A stretch of 64,000 nt of DNA from Penium margaritaceum (lineage: Eukaryota > Streptophyta > Zygnematophyceae > Desmidiales > Peniaceae), in the NCBI GenBank assembly GCA_023375785.1, contig SZWC01008622.1, forward strand, positions 30,546 to 94,545, written 5' to 3'. The position numbers were made by a program, and so were the translations under genes. Every line of letters begins with the position of its first letter. The stretch's first letter is position 1. The notes below the pieces were generated by a model. The model made no database searches. It saw only the letters and a program-made list of their open reading frames with translations, and was not told the origin of the DNA. Shown here piece after piece: positions 46,688 through 59,234 of the stretch.

Positions 46688-49600
46688 GCTTCACACTTTG
46701 GCGCTAGAGTGTCACGCGTTGGAACTAGAGCGTCGTACTTTGGCTCGAGAGCGTCACACTTTGGCACTAGAGCGTCACACTTTGGCACTAGAGATTCACA
46801 CTTCGGAACTAAAGCCTCACACTTTGCCCCTAAAGTGTCATACTTTGGCACTAGAGCGTCACCCTTTGGCACTAGCGCATCACAGTGTGGCACAAGAGAG
46901 TCACACTTTTGCGTTGGAGCATCATACTTTGCCACTATAGCGTCACACTTTGGCACTATAGCATCACACTTTGGCACTAGAGCGTCACACTTTGGCACTA
47001 GATTGTCACACTTTGGCACTATAGCGTCACACTTTGGCACTAGAGCGTCACACTTTGGCACTAGATTGTCACACTTTGGCACTATAGCGTCACACTTTGG
47101 CACTGGAGATTCACACTTTGGCACTAGAGCGTCACACTTTGGCACTAGAGCTTCATACTTCGGTACTACAGCATCACACTTTGGCATTAGAGCGTCACAC
47201 GTTGGCACTAGAGCATGAGACTTTGGTACTAGAGCTTCACAATTTGACACTAGAGCGTCACACTTTGGCACAAGAGTGTCACACTTTGGCACTAGAGCGT
47301 CACACTTTGGCATTAGAGCGTCACACGTTGGCACTAGAGCATGAGACTTTGGTACTAGAGCTTCACAATTTGACACTAGAGCGTCACACTTTGGCACAAG
47401 AGTGTCACACTTTGGCACTAGAGCGTCACACTTTGGCATTAGAGCTTCACACTCTGGAACTAGAGCGTCACACATTGGCACTAGAGCTTCACACTTTGGC
47501 ACTGGAGCTTCACACTTTGGCACTAGAGCTTCACACTTTGGCACTAGAGCGTCACACTTTGGCACTAGAGTTTCACACTTTGGTACTAGAGCTTCAAACT
47601 TTGACACTAAAGCATCACACTTTGGTACTAGAGCTTCACGCTTTGGCACTAAAGCATCACACTCTGGCACTAGAGCATCACACTTTGGCACTAGAGCATC
47701 ACACTTTGGCACTAATGCTTCGCATTTTGGCACAAGAGCGTCACACTTTGGCACTAGTGCGTCACACGTTGGCACTAGCGCGTCACAGTTTAGCACCAGA
47801 GCATCACACTTTGGCACTATAGCTTCAAACTTTGGCATTAGAGCTTCACACTTAGGCACTAGAGCTTCATTCGGCACTACAGCATCACACTTTGGCACTA
47901 GAGCAACACACTTTGGTTCTATAGTGTCACACTTTGGCATTAGAGCGTCACACTTTGGCACTATATCTTCACACTTTGGCACTAGAATGTCACACTTTGG
48001 CACTAGAGCTTCACACGTTGGCACTAGAGCTTCACAATTTGGCACTAGAGCGTCACGCTTTGGCACTAGAGCTTCGCATTTTGTTACCAGAGCATCGCAC
48101 TTTGACACTAGAGCTTAACACTTTGGCTATAGAGCGTAACACTTTGGCACTAGAGCGTCACACTTTGGCAATAGAGCGTCACAATTTGGCACTAGAGCGT
48201 CACACTTTGGCACTAGAGCATCACACTTTGGCACTAGAGTATCACACATTTGTACAAGAGCGTCACACATTGGCACTAGAACGTCACACTTTGTACTAGA
48301 GCTTCACACTTTGGCACTAGAGGGTCACACGTTTGCACTAGAGTGTCACACTTTGGCACTAGAGCGTCACACTTTGGTACTAGAGCTTCACACATGGGCA
48401 CTAGAGCGTCACACATGGGCACTAGAGCGTCACACTTTGGCACTGTAGCATCACACTTTGGCACTAGAGCTTCACACTTTGGCACTAGAGCGTCACACTT
48501 TGGTACTAGAGCTTCACACATGGGCACTAGAGCGTCACACATGGGCACTAGAGCGTCACACTTTGGCACTGTAGCATCACACTTTGGCACTAGAGCATCA
48601 GACTTTGGCACTAGAGCTACACACTTCGGCAAACGAGCGTCACACTTAGGCACTATGGCGTCACACTTTGGCAATAGAGCGTCACACTTTGGCCCTAGAG
48701 CATCACACTTGACCACTAGAGCGTCACACTTTCGCACTAGAGCGTCACACTTTGGCACTAGAGCTTCACACTATGGCACTAGATCATCACACTTTGGCAC
48801 TAGATCTTCACACGTTGGCACAGGAGCTTCACACTTTGGCACTAGAGCATCACACTGTGGCACTAGAGCGTCATACTCTGGCACTAGAGTGTCATACTTT
48901 GGTACTACAGCTTCATTTTTGGCACAAGAGTGTCACACTTTGGCACTAGTGCGTCACACATTGGGACTAGAGCGTCACACTTTAGCATTAGAGCGTCACA
49001 CTCTGGCACTTTAGCTTCAAATTTTGGCACTAGAGCTTTACACTTTGGCACTAGAGCTTCATTCGGCACTACAGCATCACACTTTGGCACTCGAGCGTCA
49101 CACTTTGATTCTAGAGTGTCACACTTTGGCTTTAGAGCGTCAGACTTTGGCACTATAGCTTCACACTTTGGCACTAGAATGTCACACGTTGGCACTATAG
49201 TTTAACAATTTGGCACTAGAGCATCGCGCTTTGGCACAAGAGCTTCACATTTTGTTACAAGGGCATCACACTTTAACACTAGAGCTTAACAGTTTGGCTC
49301 TAGAGCATAACACTTAGGTCCTAGAACGTCACACTTTGGCAATTGAGCGTCACACTTTGGCACTGGAGCATCACACTTTGGCACTAGAGCGTCACACTTT
49401 GGCACTAGAGCGTCACTTTTGGCACAAGAGCGTCACACTGTGGAATAAGAGATCAACACGTTGGCACTAGAGCATTACACTTTGGCACTAGAGCGTCACA
49501 CTTTGGCACTAGAGCGTCACGCGTTGGAACTAGAGCATCATACTTTGGCACAAGAGCGTCACACTTTCGCACTAGAGAATCACACTTTGGCACTAGAGCT

Positions 49601-52600
49601 TCACACTTCGGTACTAAAGCCTCACACTTTGCCACTAAAGTGTCATACTTTGGCACTATAGCGTCACCCTTTGGCACTAGAGCGTCACAGTGTGGCACGA
49701 GAGCGTCACACTTTAGCACTAGAGCGTCATACTTTGGCACTATAGCGTCACACTTTGGCACTATAGCATCACACGTTGGCACTAGAGCATCATACTTTGG
49801 CACTAGAGCGTCACACTTTGGCACTATAGCGTCACACTTTCGCACTAGAGATTCAGACTTTGGCACTAGAGTGTCACACTTTGGCACTATAGCTTCACAC
49901 TTCGGCACTAGACAATCACACTTTGGCACTATAGCGTCACATTTTGGCACTAGAGCATGACACTTTGGTACTAAAGCTTCACACTTTGGCACTAGAGCGT
50001 CACACTTTGGCACAAGAGTGTCACACTTTAGCACTAGAATGTCACACTTTGGCACCACAGCTTCAGACTTTGGCAATAGAGCGTCACACTTTAACACTAA
50101 AGCTTCACACTTTGGCACTAGAGCGTCACACTTTAGCACTAGAATGTCACACTTTGGCACCACAGCTTCAGACTTTGGCAATAGAGCGTCACACTTTAAC
50201 ACTAAAGCTTCACACTTTGGCACTGGAGCTTCACACTTTGGCACTAGAGCTTCACATTTTGGCACTACAGCGTCACACATTGGCACTAGTGCTTCACACT
50301 TTGGCACTAGAGCGTCACACTTTGACACTATATCATAACCCTTTGGCACTAGAGGTTCACACTTTGGCACTAGAGCATCACACTCTGGCACTAGAGCGTC
50401 ACACTTTGGCACTAGAGCGTCACACTTTGGTACTAGAGCTTCACATTTTGGCACAAGAGCATCACACTTTGGCACTAGTGCGTCACATGTTGGCACTAGA
50501 GCGTCACACTTTAGCACTAGAGTGTCACACTTTGGCACTATAGCTTCAAAATTTGGCACTAGAGCTTCACACTTTGGCACTAGAGCTTCATTCGGCACTA
50601 TAGCATCACACTTTGGCACTAGAGCGACACACTTTTGTTCTAGAGCATCACACTTTGGCATTAGAGCGTCACACTTTGGCACTATAGCTTCACACTTTGG
50701 CACTAGAATGTCACACTTTGGCACTAGAGCTTCACACGTTGGCACTAGAGCTTCACAAATTGGCACTAGAGCATCACGCTTTGCCACAAGAGCTTCACAT
50801 TTTGTTACCAAAGCATCACACTTTGACACTAGAGCTGAACACTTTGGCTCTAGAGCGTAACACTTTGGCACTAGAGCGTCACACTTTGGCAAAAGAGCGT
50901 CATAATTTGGCACTAGAGCGTCACAATTTAGCACTAGAGAATCCCACTTTGGCACTAGAGCGTCACTTTTGGCACAAGAGTGTCACACTTTGGCATAAGA
51001 GCTCCACACATTGGCACTAGAGCATCACACTTTGGCACTAGAGCGTCACACTTTGGCACTAGAGCGTCACGCGTTGGAACTAGAGTGTCATACTTTGGCA
51101 CGAGAGCGTCACACTTTGGCACTAGAGCGTCACACTTTGGCACTAGAGCGTCACGCGTTGGAACTAGAGTGTCATACTTTGGCACGAGAGCGTCACACTT
51201 TGGCACTAGAGCGTCACAATTTGGCACTAGAGCTTCACACTTCGGCACTAAATCCTCACACTTTGCCACTAAAGTGTCATAATTTGGCTCTAGAGTCTCA
51301 CCCATTGGCAGTAGAGCGTCATAGTGTGGCACGAAAGCGTCACACTTTAGCCCTAGAGCATCATACTTTGGCACGATAGCGTCACACTTTGGCACTATAT
51401 CATCACACTTTGGCATTATAACATCACACTTTGGCACAAGAGCGTCACACTTTGGCACTATAGCGTCACACTTTGGCACTAGAGATTCACACTTTGGCAC
51501 TATAACGTCACACTTTGGCACTAGAGTTTCACACTTCGGCACTAGAGAATCACACTTTGGCACTAGAGAATCACACTTTGGCGCTAGAGCATGACACTTT
51601 GGTACTACAGCTTCACACTATGGTTCTAGAGCGTCACACTTTGGCACAAGAGTGTCATACTTTGGCACTAGAGCGTCATACTTTGGCACTAGAGCTTCAC
51701 ACTTTGGCAGTAGAGCGTCACACTTTGGCACTAGAGCTTCACACTTGGGCACTAGATATTCATATTTTGGCACTAGAGCGTCACATATTGGCACCAGAGC
51801 GTCACAATTTGGCACTAGAGCGTCACACTTTGGTACTAGAGTATCACACTTTGGCACTAGAGCGCCACAATTTGGCACTAGAGCAACACACTTTGGCACT
51901 AGAGCTACATACTTTTGCACAAGAGCGTCACACTTTGGCACTAGAGCTTCACACTTTGGCAAAAGGGTATCACACTTTGGCACTAGAGCGTCACACTTTG
52001 GCACTAGAGCGTCACACGTTGGCACTAGACCATCACACTTTGATACTAGAGCGTCACACTTTGGCACTAGAGCGTCACACTTTGGCACTAGAGGGTCACA
52101 CTTCGGCAGTAGAGTGTCACACTTTGGCAGTATAGCTTCACACTTTGGCACTTGAGCGTCACACTTTGGCACTAGAGCTTCACACGTTGGCACTAGAGCG
52201 TCACACTTTGGCACTAGAGGGTCACACTTCGGCAGTAGAGTGTCACACTTTGGCAGTATAGCTTCACACTTTGGCACTTGAGCGTCATACTTTGGCACTA
52301 GAGCTTCACACTTCGGCACTAGAGAATCACAAAATGGCACTAGAGCGTCACACTTTGGCACTACAGCGTCACGTGTTAATACTAAAGATTCATGATTTGG
52401 CACTAGACCTTCACACTTTGGCACTAGAGCATCATACTTTAGCACTAGAGCTTCACACGTTGGCACTAGAGCGACACACTTTGGCACTAGAGAATCGCAC
52501 GTTGGCACTAGAGATTCACATTTTGGTACTAGAGTGTCACACTTTGGCACTATAGCATCGCATTTTGGCAATAGAGCGTCACACTTGGGCACTAGAGCGT

Positions 52601-55521
52601 CACACATTGGCACTAGAGTGTCACACTTTGGCACTAGAGCGTCACACTTTGGCACTAGAGCATCACACTTTGGCACTTGAGCATTAGACTTTGGCACTAG
52701 AGCGTCACACTTTGGCACTCGAGCGTAACACTTTGGCACAAGAGCGTCACACTTTGGCACAAGAACGTCACACTTTGGCACTAGAGCGTCACTCTTTGGC
52801 ACTAGAGCGTCACATTTTGGCACGAGAGCTTGACACTTTGGCACTAGAGGGTCACACTTTGGTACTAGAGCGTCACACGCTGGCAGTAGAACGTCACACT
52901 TTGGCACAAGAGTTTCTTACTTTGGCCCTAGAGCGTCACACTTTTACACTAGAGCGTCACACTTTGGCAGTGGAGCGTCACTCTTTGGCACTAGAGATTC
53001 ACCCTTCAGCACTAGAGCTTCAGACTTTGGCACTAGAGCGTCAAACTTTGGCACTAGAGCATCACACTTTGGCACTAGAGCGTCACACTTTGGCACTAGA
53101 GCATCACACTTTGGCACTAGAGCGTCACAATTTGGCACTAGAGCGTCACACGTTGGCACTAGAGCGCCACACTTTGGCACTATAGCTTCACACTTTGGCA
53201 CTAGGGCGTCACACTTTGGCATTAGAGCTTCACACTTTGGCACTATAGCGTCATACTTTGGCACTAGAGCATCACACCTTGGCACTAGAGCATCACACTT
53301 TGGCACCAGAGCATCAGACTTTGGCACTAGAGCATTACACTTTGGCACTAGAGCGTCACCCATTGGCACTCGAGCGTAACACTTTAGCACAAGAGCGTCA
53401 CAATTGGCAATAGAGAGTCATACTTTGGAAATAGAGCGTCACAATTTGGCACTAGATCGTCACACTTTGGCACTAGAGCGTCACACTTTGGCACTAGAGT
53501 ATCACACTTTGGCACGAGAGCGTCACACTTTGGCACTAGGGTGTAATACTCTGGCACAACAGCATTACACTTTGGCACTAGAGCGTCACACTTTCGAACA
53601 AGAGCGTCACACTTTGGCACTAGAGCGTCACACTTTGTACTAGAGTTTCATACTTTGGCACTAGAGGGTCACATGTTTGCAGTAGAGTGTCTTACTTTGG
53701 CAATAGAGCGTCACACTTTGGTACTAGAGCTTCACACATTGGCACTAGAGCGTCACACATTGGCACTAGAGCGTCACACTTTGGCACTGGAGCGTCACAC
53801 TTTGGCACTAGAGCTTCACACGTTGGCACTAGAGCGTCACACTTTGGCAAAATAGCGTCACACTTAGGCACTATGGCGTCACACTTTGGCACTAGAGCGT
53901 CACACTTTGGTACTAGAGCTTCACACTTTGGCACTAGAGCGTCACACTTTGGTACTAGAGCTTCACACTTTGGCACTAGAGCGTCACACTTTGGTACTAG
54001 AGCTTCACACATTGGCACTAGAGCGTCACACATTGGCACTAGAGCGTCACACTTTGGCACTGGAGCGTCACACTTTGGCACTAGAGCTTCACACGTTGGC
54101 ACTAGAGCGTCACACTTTGGCAAAATAGCGTCACACTTAGGCACTATGGCGTCACACTTTGGCAATAGAGCGTCACACTTTGGCCCTATAGCATTACATT
54201 TTAACACTGGAGCGTCACACTTTCGCACTAGAGCGTCACACTTTGGCACTATAGATTCACACTATCGCACTAGATCATCACACTTTGGCACTAGAGCTTC
54301 ACACTTTGGCACTGGAGCTTCACACTCTGGCACTAGAGCTTCACACTTTGGCACTAGAGCGTCACACTTTGGCACTAGAGCTTCACACTTTGGCACTAGA
54401 GCGTCACACTTTGACACTAAAGCATCACACTTTGGCACTAGAGCTTCACACTTTGGCACTAGAGCATCACTCTCTCACACTAGAGCGTCACACTTTGGTA
54501 CTAGAGCGTCACACTTTGGTACTACAGCTTTACATTTTGGCACAAGAGCATCACAATTTGGCACTAGTGCGTCACACGTTGGCACTAGAGCGTCACACTT
54601 TAGTGCTAGAGCGTCACACTTTGGCACTATAGCTTCAAATTTTGGCACTAGAGCTTCACACTTTGGCACTAGAGCTTCATTCGGCACTACAGTATCATAC
54701 TTCGGCACTAGAGCGACACACTTTGGTTCTAGAGCGTCACACTTTGGTATTGGAGCGTCACACTTTGGCACTATAGCTTCACACATTGGCACTATAATGT
54801 CACACTTTGGCACTAGAGCTTCACACGTTGGCACTAGAGCTTCACATTTTGGCACTAGAGCGTCACGCTTTGGCACTAGAGCTTCACATTTTGTTACCAG
54901 AGCATCACACTTTGACACTAGAGCTTAATTCTTTGGCTCTAGAGCGGAACACTTTGGCACTAGAGCGTCACACTTTGGCAATAGAGCGTCACAGTTTGGC
55001 ACCAGAGCGTCACACTTTGGCACTAGAGCATCACGCTTTGGCAGTAGAGCGTCACTTTTGGCACAAGAGCGTCACACTTTGGCATAAGAGCTCCACATGT
55101 TGGCACTAGAGCATCACACTTTGGCACTAGAGCGTCACACTTTGGCACTAGAGCATCACGCGTTAGAACTAGAGCGTCATACTTTGGCACGAGAGCGACA
55201 TACTTTGGCACTAGAGCGTCACACTTTGGCACTAGAGCTTCACACTTTGGCACTAAAGCCTCACACTTTGCCACTAAAGTGTCATACTTTGGCACTAGAG
55301 CGTCACCCTTTGGCACTAGATCGTCACAGTGTGGCACGAGAGCGTCACACCTTAGCACTAGAGCATTATACTTTGGCACTATAGCGTCACACTTTGGCAC
55401 TAAATCATCACACTTTGGCACTAGAGCGTCACACTTTGGCACTAGAGGGTCACACTTTGGCACTATAGCGTCACACTTTGGCCCTAGATATTCACACTTT
55501 TGCACTAGAGCGTCACACTTT
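46688..55521 (+). repeat. 21-bp satellite array, block 7, with kilobase-scale higher-order structure
   Basis: About 8.8 kb of satellite. Rare variants recur in fixed order: ACTAAAGCCTCACACTTTG (46808, 49612, 51248, 55252), GCTTCATTCGGCAC with a partial monomer lost (47868, 49059, 50589, 54676), and CATTTTGTTACCAGAGC-like (48077, 49247, 50797, 54885). The block is therefore built from repeated segments of roughly 1.2-1.6 kb, one interval being about 4 kb. Smaller duplications of 84, 105, 126 and 273 bp are superimposed. No genes. Confidence 0.93.
53700..54165 (+). repeat. 273-bp-offset duplication within the satellite
   Basis: The series TTCACACATTGGCACTAG, CACTGGAGCGTCAC, GGCAAAATAGCG and TTAGGCACTATGGCG at 53721-53885 recurs at 53994-54158, an offset of 13 x 21. 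A related but older version occurs at 48368-48665. Confidence 0.82.
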
Positions 55522-56133
55522 TGTCGGGACATGAATCTGACAGAGCGAGACACACCCGAGATTAAGATCACAATAACGGTTCAGCTCTGGCTTAGAGCCA
55601 CCTCGGTCATCACCCGTGACCAATCATTAACAGTCCTCGACCTATGAACGGGCATCCTACCGAAAAATCCCCTAATAAGCGGTCCGACCGCAAGCACGTT
55701 TGGCTAGTGCACAATAAGCCGTTGGATATGCTTTGTCCTGTTCTGTCTTGATATAAGGAGGATGTTCATTCCCTCCCAGTTTAACCAGAACAGTTCCACT
55801 CATCCTGTTCTCCATTGATTCCACGACTTTGCCGCCGTGTCTTTGCTCTGCTCGCTCCTCGCATTTCCCGTCTTCGCCAGCCCCTCAGATCCTTCGCTCC
55901 GTCACTCTCGTTCCTTCGCTCAGCTCTTCTACTCCGCCAATCGTCCCCCATCTTGCCGGCTCTCTCTCACACCAACTTGCCTACCTCGACTATCTCGCGT
56001 CTCAGCGTCTATTAGCTCCCGCGGCTAACTCCTCGATCCGCTCTTGCATACGTCACTCTGCTGACGTGCACTTGCATGTGTTGATGCTTCTACCTGCTTC
56101 TGCTGCTGTTCTCGCATCTACATTCTTCTGACA
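55522..56133 (+). repeat. 5' LTR of the family 3 element
   Basis: A 612-bp LTR, TGTCGGGACATG to TTCTTCTGACA. It contains GATATAAGGAGGATG, a TATA-like stretch, followed by TTAACCAGAACAG, which probably lies near the transcript start. Confidence 0.9.
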
Positions 56134-56145
56134 TGGTATCAGAGC
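56134..56145 (+). other. Primer binding site, tRNA-iMet type
   Basis: TGGTATCAGAGC directly following the 5' LTR, an exact match to the initiator-methionine primer site. Confidence 0.9.
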
Positions 56146-56628
56146 TTCAGGCAACACCACCTGGAGTCCCGTGACCGCGTCATCACTCTGCTGCCATCCT
56201 TGCTTCATCGCTTTGACTCGCGTTCTCCTGCCGCCGCCACCGTCACCACGCATATCGCCACTTCGCCAACAGCTGACATCGGCAGCTCTGCCTGACGAGT
56301 CCGCCGCGCTGAAGAAACGTCTCTTCGTCCCAAGAAGGCCCTGCGCCCACTTCCGCGCCCGTGGCTAACAACCGGTGACGCGTGGCCTACATCAGCCGCA
56401 AGCAATTATCGAGCGGCCACCTGCCGTCAACTACCAAGAAGCTTCCTGCCGTTCGCCATCCGCTGCCCCTCATAAAATCCTCCTCTGCAAGCATCTCCTT
56501 CTCTTTCATTTTGCCTCATCAGCTTCATCTGCTCCTTCCTCGCTGTTATCCTCTGTCAGTCCTACATCCATCATCTCAATTCGCCTTCTCGCGTCGCCTC
56601 GTCAGCAGCAACAGCTGAACTACCACCG

Positions 56629-56840
56629 TCGGGACATCGGACACCACCAGTCTTCCTGCTCCCACTTCTGAGCCAACTTGGGAACAAGCCGTCACTCTCC
56701 CGACATCAGCGGTCCAGTACCTCTGCTTGCTGCCTGACTCCCTCTGCTGCAACCAACCTCTCCTAGCTGACAGGGTATCGGACACCACCAGTCTTCCTGC
56801 TCCCATTTCTGAGCCAACTGGGGAACAAGCTGTCACTCTC
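56629..56840 (+). repeat. Tandemly duplicated leader module of family 3
   Basis: Two copies (56629-56701 and 56771-56840) share ATCGGACACCACCAGTCTTC, then CTGCTCCCA, GAGCCAACT, GGGAACAAGC and GTCACTCTC. The same pair occurs in the other three family 3 copies (19543 and 19683; 29811 and 29940; 41701 and 41841). Preservation in all four suggests the duplication is a feature of the family. Confidence 0.8.
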
Positions 56841-57084
56841 CTGAACGCAGAAGAAGTAGTTGTGTCACTCTGCCTTCCTACCGCATCGCCTCTCGTCTTG
56901 GCTCTCTCCGCTCGCGTCGCTCCCTCCTCCTCCTCCTCTCTTCAGTCTCCTCAGCTTCATCAGCCGCTCGTTCCTGCCTCATTTTCATCTCTCCATCTTC
57001 AGCACCATCCGCGTGGTCTCCGCATTGTCTCCCCGCCATCATCAGCATCGTCTGCGCCGCCCTCTCATTAATCATCAGCATCAG

Positions 57085-57770
57085 CATTGGTTTATCGTGC
57101 ATGTGGTTTCGTCCCTACGCCCACTCAACAAATCAATGGTTCCCTCTGCTTCCGCATCGCTTTCAGGTCGGCACAAGGATCCGCCTGGTCGCATCGCCTT
57201 TTTTCGCGACAACCTACGCCCACGCCGAAACTTCCTTCAGCGCACGCGGTTCGCCCATGCGCCCACTCCGTCATCATCATCAGGTTTTGCCTCAGCAATC
57301 ATCATCAGCATCTGTGAATGGCGCTAGGATGTACACGAGCTAGCTGCCCGTTTCCGCAGCAGCCTACACCCATGCCAGCAGCAGATTTCTCGCGGCGCGT
57401 CGGCACCTGCCTTCCCCTTGCCGCATCCTACTCCCCTAATTCAAATCGCGCACGTGGGTCTGCCCCTCTACCCACTCCATCATCCATCATTCCTCCGCCG
57501 TCATCTGCTTCCGCTTCGCTCGGCACAAGGATCCGACCGGTCGTATCGCCCATTCCGCGACGACCTGCGCCCACGCCGAACACTTCTCACACGCACGTGG
57601 TTTCGCCCCTGCGCCCACTCCATCATCAATCACTTTCCGCTACCAGTCGACTTCCGTCAAAAAGCTTGGCACGCAGATCCGCCCGGTCGCATCACTCAAG
57701 CGACAACCTGCGCCCACGCCGAAAACTTCGCTGTGCAAGGAGCTTCACCCCTGAAACTACCCTGCCATTT
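57085..57770 (+). repeat. Diverged ~140-210-bp leader repeats of family 3
   Basis: Repeated motifs in fixed order: GCACGTGGTTTCG-like with GCGCCCACTC, then GGCACAAGGATCCGCCTGG-like with TCGCATCGCC, then CGCGACAACCTGCGCCCACG-like. The first motif occurs near 57100, 57241, 57450 and 57594. Similar repeats fill 42207-42720 (plus) and about 28950-29520 (minus). Open frames here are repeat artefacts. Confidence 0.72.
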
Positions 57771-57869
57771 ATCATTCCCTACCATCAGCTTCATCCTCTA
57801 CTCAACTCAATTGCTTTACTGACTGCCTGTACCTTGCACCTCTGACGAACTTCCATACCAACCATCATC

Positions 57870-58601
57870 ATGGTCACTCCACCTTTTCCCCAAGATGACA
57901 TGCTCGCCGAAGACGGGTCCAACGTACATACATGGTATGCCTCTGTCCTGACACACGCTGTTGGATGGTCAGCTCATGAACATTCACTCGTCAATCTACT
58001 CTGAGGATCAGTTGAGTACGACACCGACAGACACACCCCTGAATCGGACAATTACTCCGTGAACATTCAACAAATCACCTTTGAAGCAGCGTGCAATCAA
58101 CTACGACCCCTTGTGCATCCTTCCTATCACCATCACTTCATAACTGCTCACACTACCCCGCTGCTTTGGCTCAAGATTCTCCATCAGGGGTGGTGGCGTC
58201 ACTGGCTCAAAGGGGTCTGCACCAATATGCCAAAACTGCCCACAATGGCAGGAGAAATTGACCCCTTGCCCGCATTTGGGCGTCATGAGGGATGGACACA
58301 AACACAAGAATGGGTCGAGCAGGTGTACAGGTTCCTCTACCCAGTTCTTCTCCTACATCTCGGTGTAACAGACTGTCTGTTTGGTGATCAGCTCTACATT
58401 GGGCCACCAGAACAACAGACTGAGTCGTACGCTGAGGTAAATCAACAAGTACGCAGAGAACTGAAGACTGTCGTGCACATAGCCTATCATGCACTTGTTG
58501 ACGCATATCCAGGGGACCTCGGAGACATGTGGTCACACTTCCTTTCCTCTCGGGTTTTAGGACGCTCCATTACCATGGAACGAACCTACTCACATAGATA
58601 G
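57870..58601 (+). pseudogene. Gag-like remnant of family 3 element, best preserved copy
   Basis: The region begins with a stretch containing MLAEDGSNVHTWYASVL, close to the DGSN...W motif at the start of Copia-type gag. Its longest open part is 58059-58601, 180 codons. That part carries VHPSYHHHFI, LWLKILHQGW, WVEQVYRFLYP and GVTDCLFG, all matched in the minus-strand copy at 28115-28600 and partly at 43050-43440. No CCHC zinc knuckle or protease motif follows before the polypurine tract. A gag of a non-autonomous element is the best reading; treated as fossil. Confidence 0.65.
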
Positions 58602-58612
58602 TCTGTCAGATT

Positions 58613-58621
58613 CAAGGGGGG
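58613..58621 (+). other. Polypurine tract
   Basis: CAAGGGGGG directly before the TGTCGGG start of the 3' LTR, in the expected place and of typical LTR-element form. Confidence 0.88.
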
Positions 58622-59234
58622 TGTCGGGATATTAATCTGACAGAGCGAGACACACCCGAGATTAAGATCTCAATAACAGTTCAGCTCTGGCTTAGAGCCA
58701 CCGCGGTCATCACCTGTGACTAACCGTTAACGGTCCTCGACCTACCAACGGGCATCCTACCGAGAAATCCCCTAATAAGCGGTCCGACCGCAAGCACATT
58801 CCGCTAGTGCACAAGAAACCATTTGATATGATTTGTCCTGTTATGTCTTGATATAAGGAGGAAGCTCATTCCCTCCCGGTTTAACCAGAACAGCTATACT
58901 CATCCTATTCCCCCTTGGTTCTGCGGCTTTGCCTCCGTGTCTTTGCTCTGCTTGCTCCTCGCATTTTCAGTCTTCGCCAGCCCCTCACATCCCTTCGCTC
59001 CGTCACTCTCGTTCCTTCACTCATCTCTTTTACTCCACCAACCGTCTCCCATCTTGCCAGCTCTCTCTCACACCAACGTGCCTACCTCGACTATCATGCG
59101 TCTCAGCGTCTATCAGCTCCCGCTGCTAACTCCTCGAACCGCTCTTGCCTACGTCACTCTGGTGACGTACACTTTCATGTCCTGATGCCTCTGCCAGCTT
59201 CTGCCGCTGTTCCTGCATCTACATTCTTCTGACT
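58622..59234 (+). repeat. 3' LTR of the family 3 element
   Basis: A 613-bp LTR matching 55522-56133 with scattered substitutions. It ends TTCTTCTGACT where the other ends TGACA, and is followed by the ACTTT target duplication. Confidence 0.9.

Larger units (their letters stand above)
55522..59234 (+). mobile_element. LTR retrotransposon family 3 (Copia-like), gag-only type, both LTRs present
   Basis: A 3,713-bp plus-strand element with LTRs of 612 and 613 bp (55522-56133 and 58622-59234) and primer site TGGTATCAGAGC (56134-56145). The leader holds a duplicated module and ~180-bp repeats, a gag-like segment lies at about 57870-58601, and the polypurine tract is CAAGGGGGG (58613-58621). The flanking 5-bp duplication is ACTTT (55517-55521, 59235-59239). 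No pol domain is visible in the 2.5-kb interior. By eye the LTRs differ at about a tenth of positions, so insertion is old. Ends look whole; the coding part has at least one break. This plan matches TR-GAG non-autonomous elements. Confidence 0.88.
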
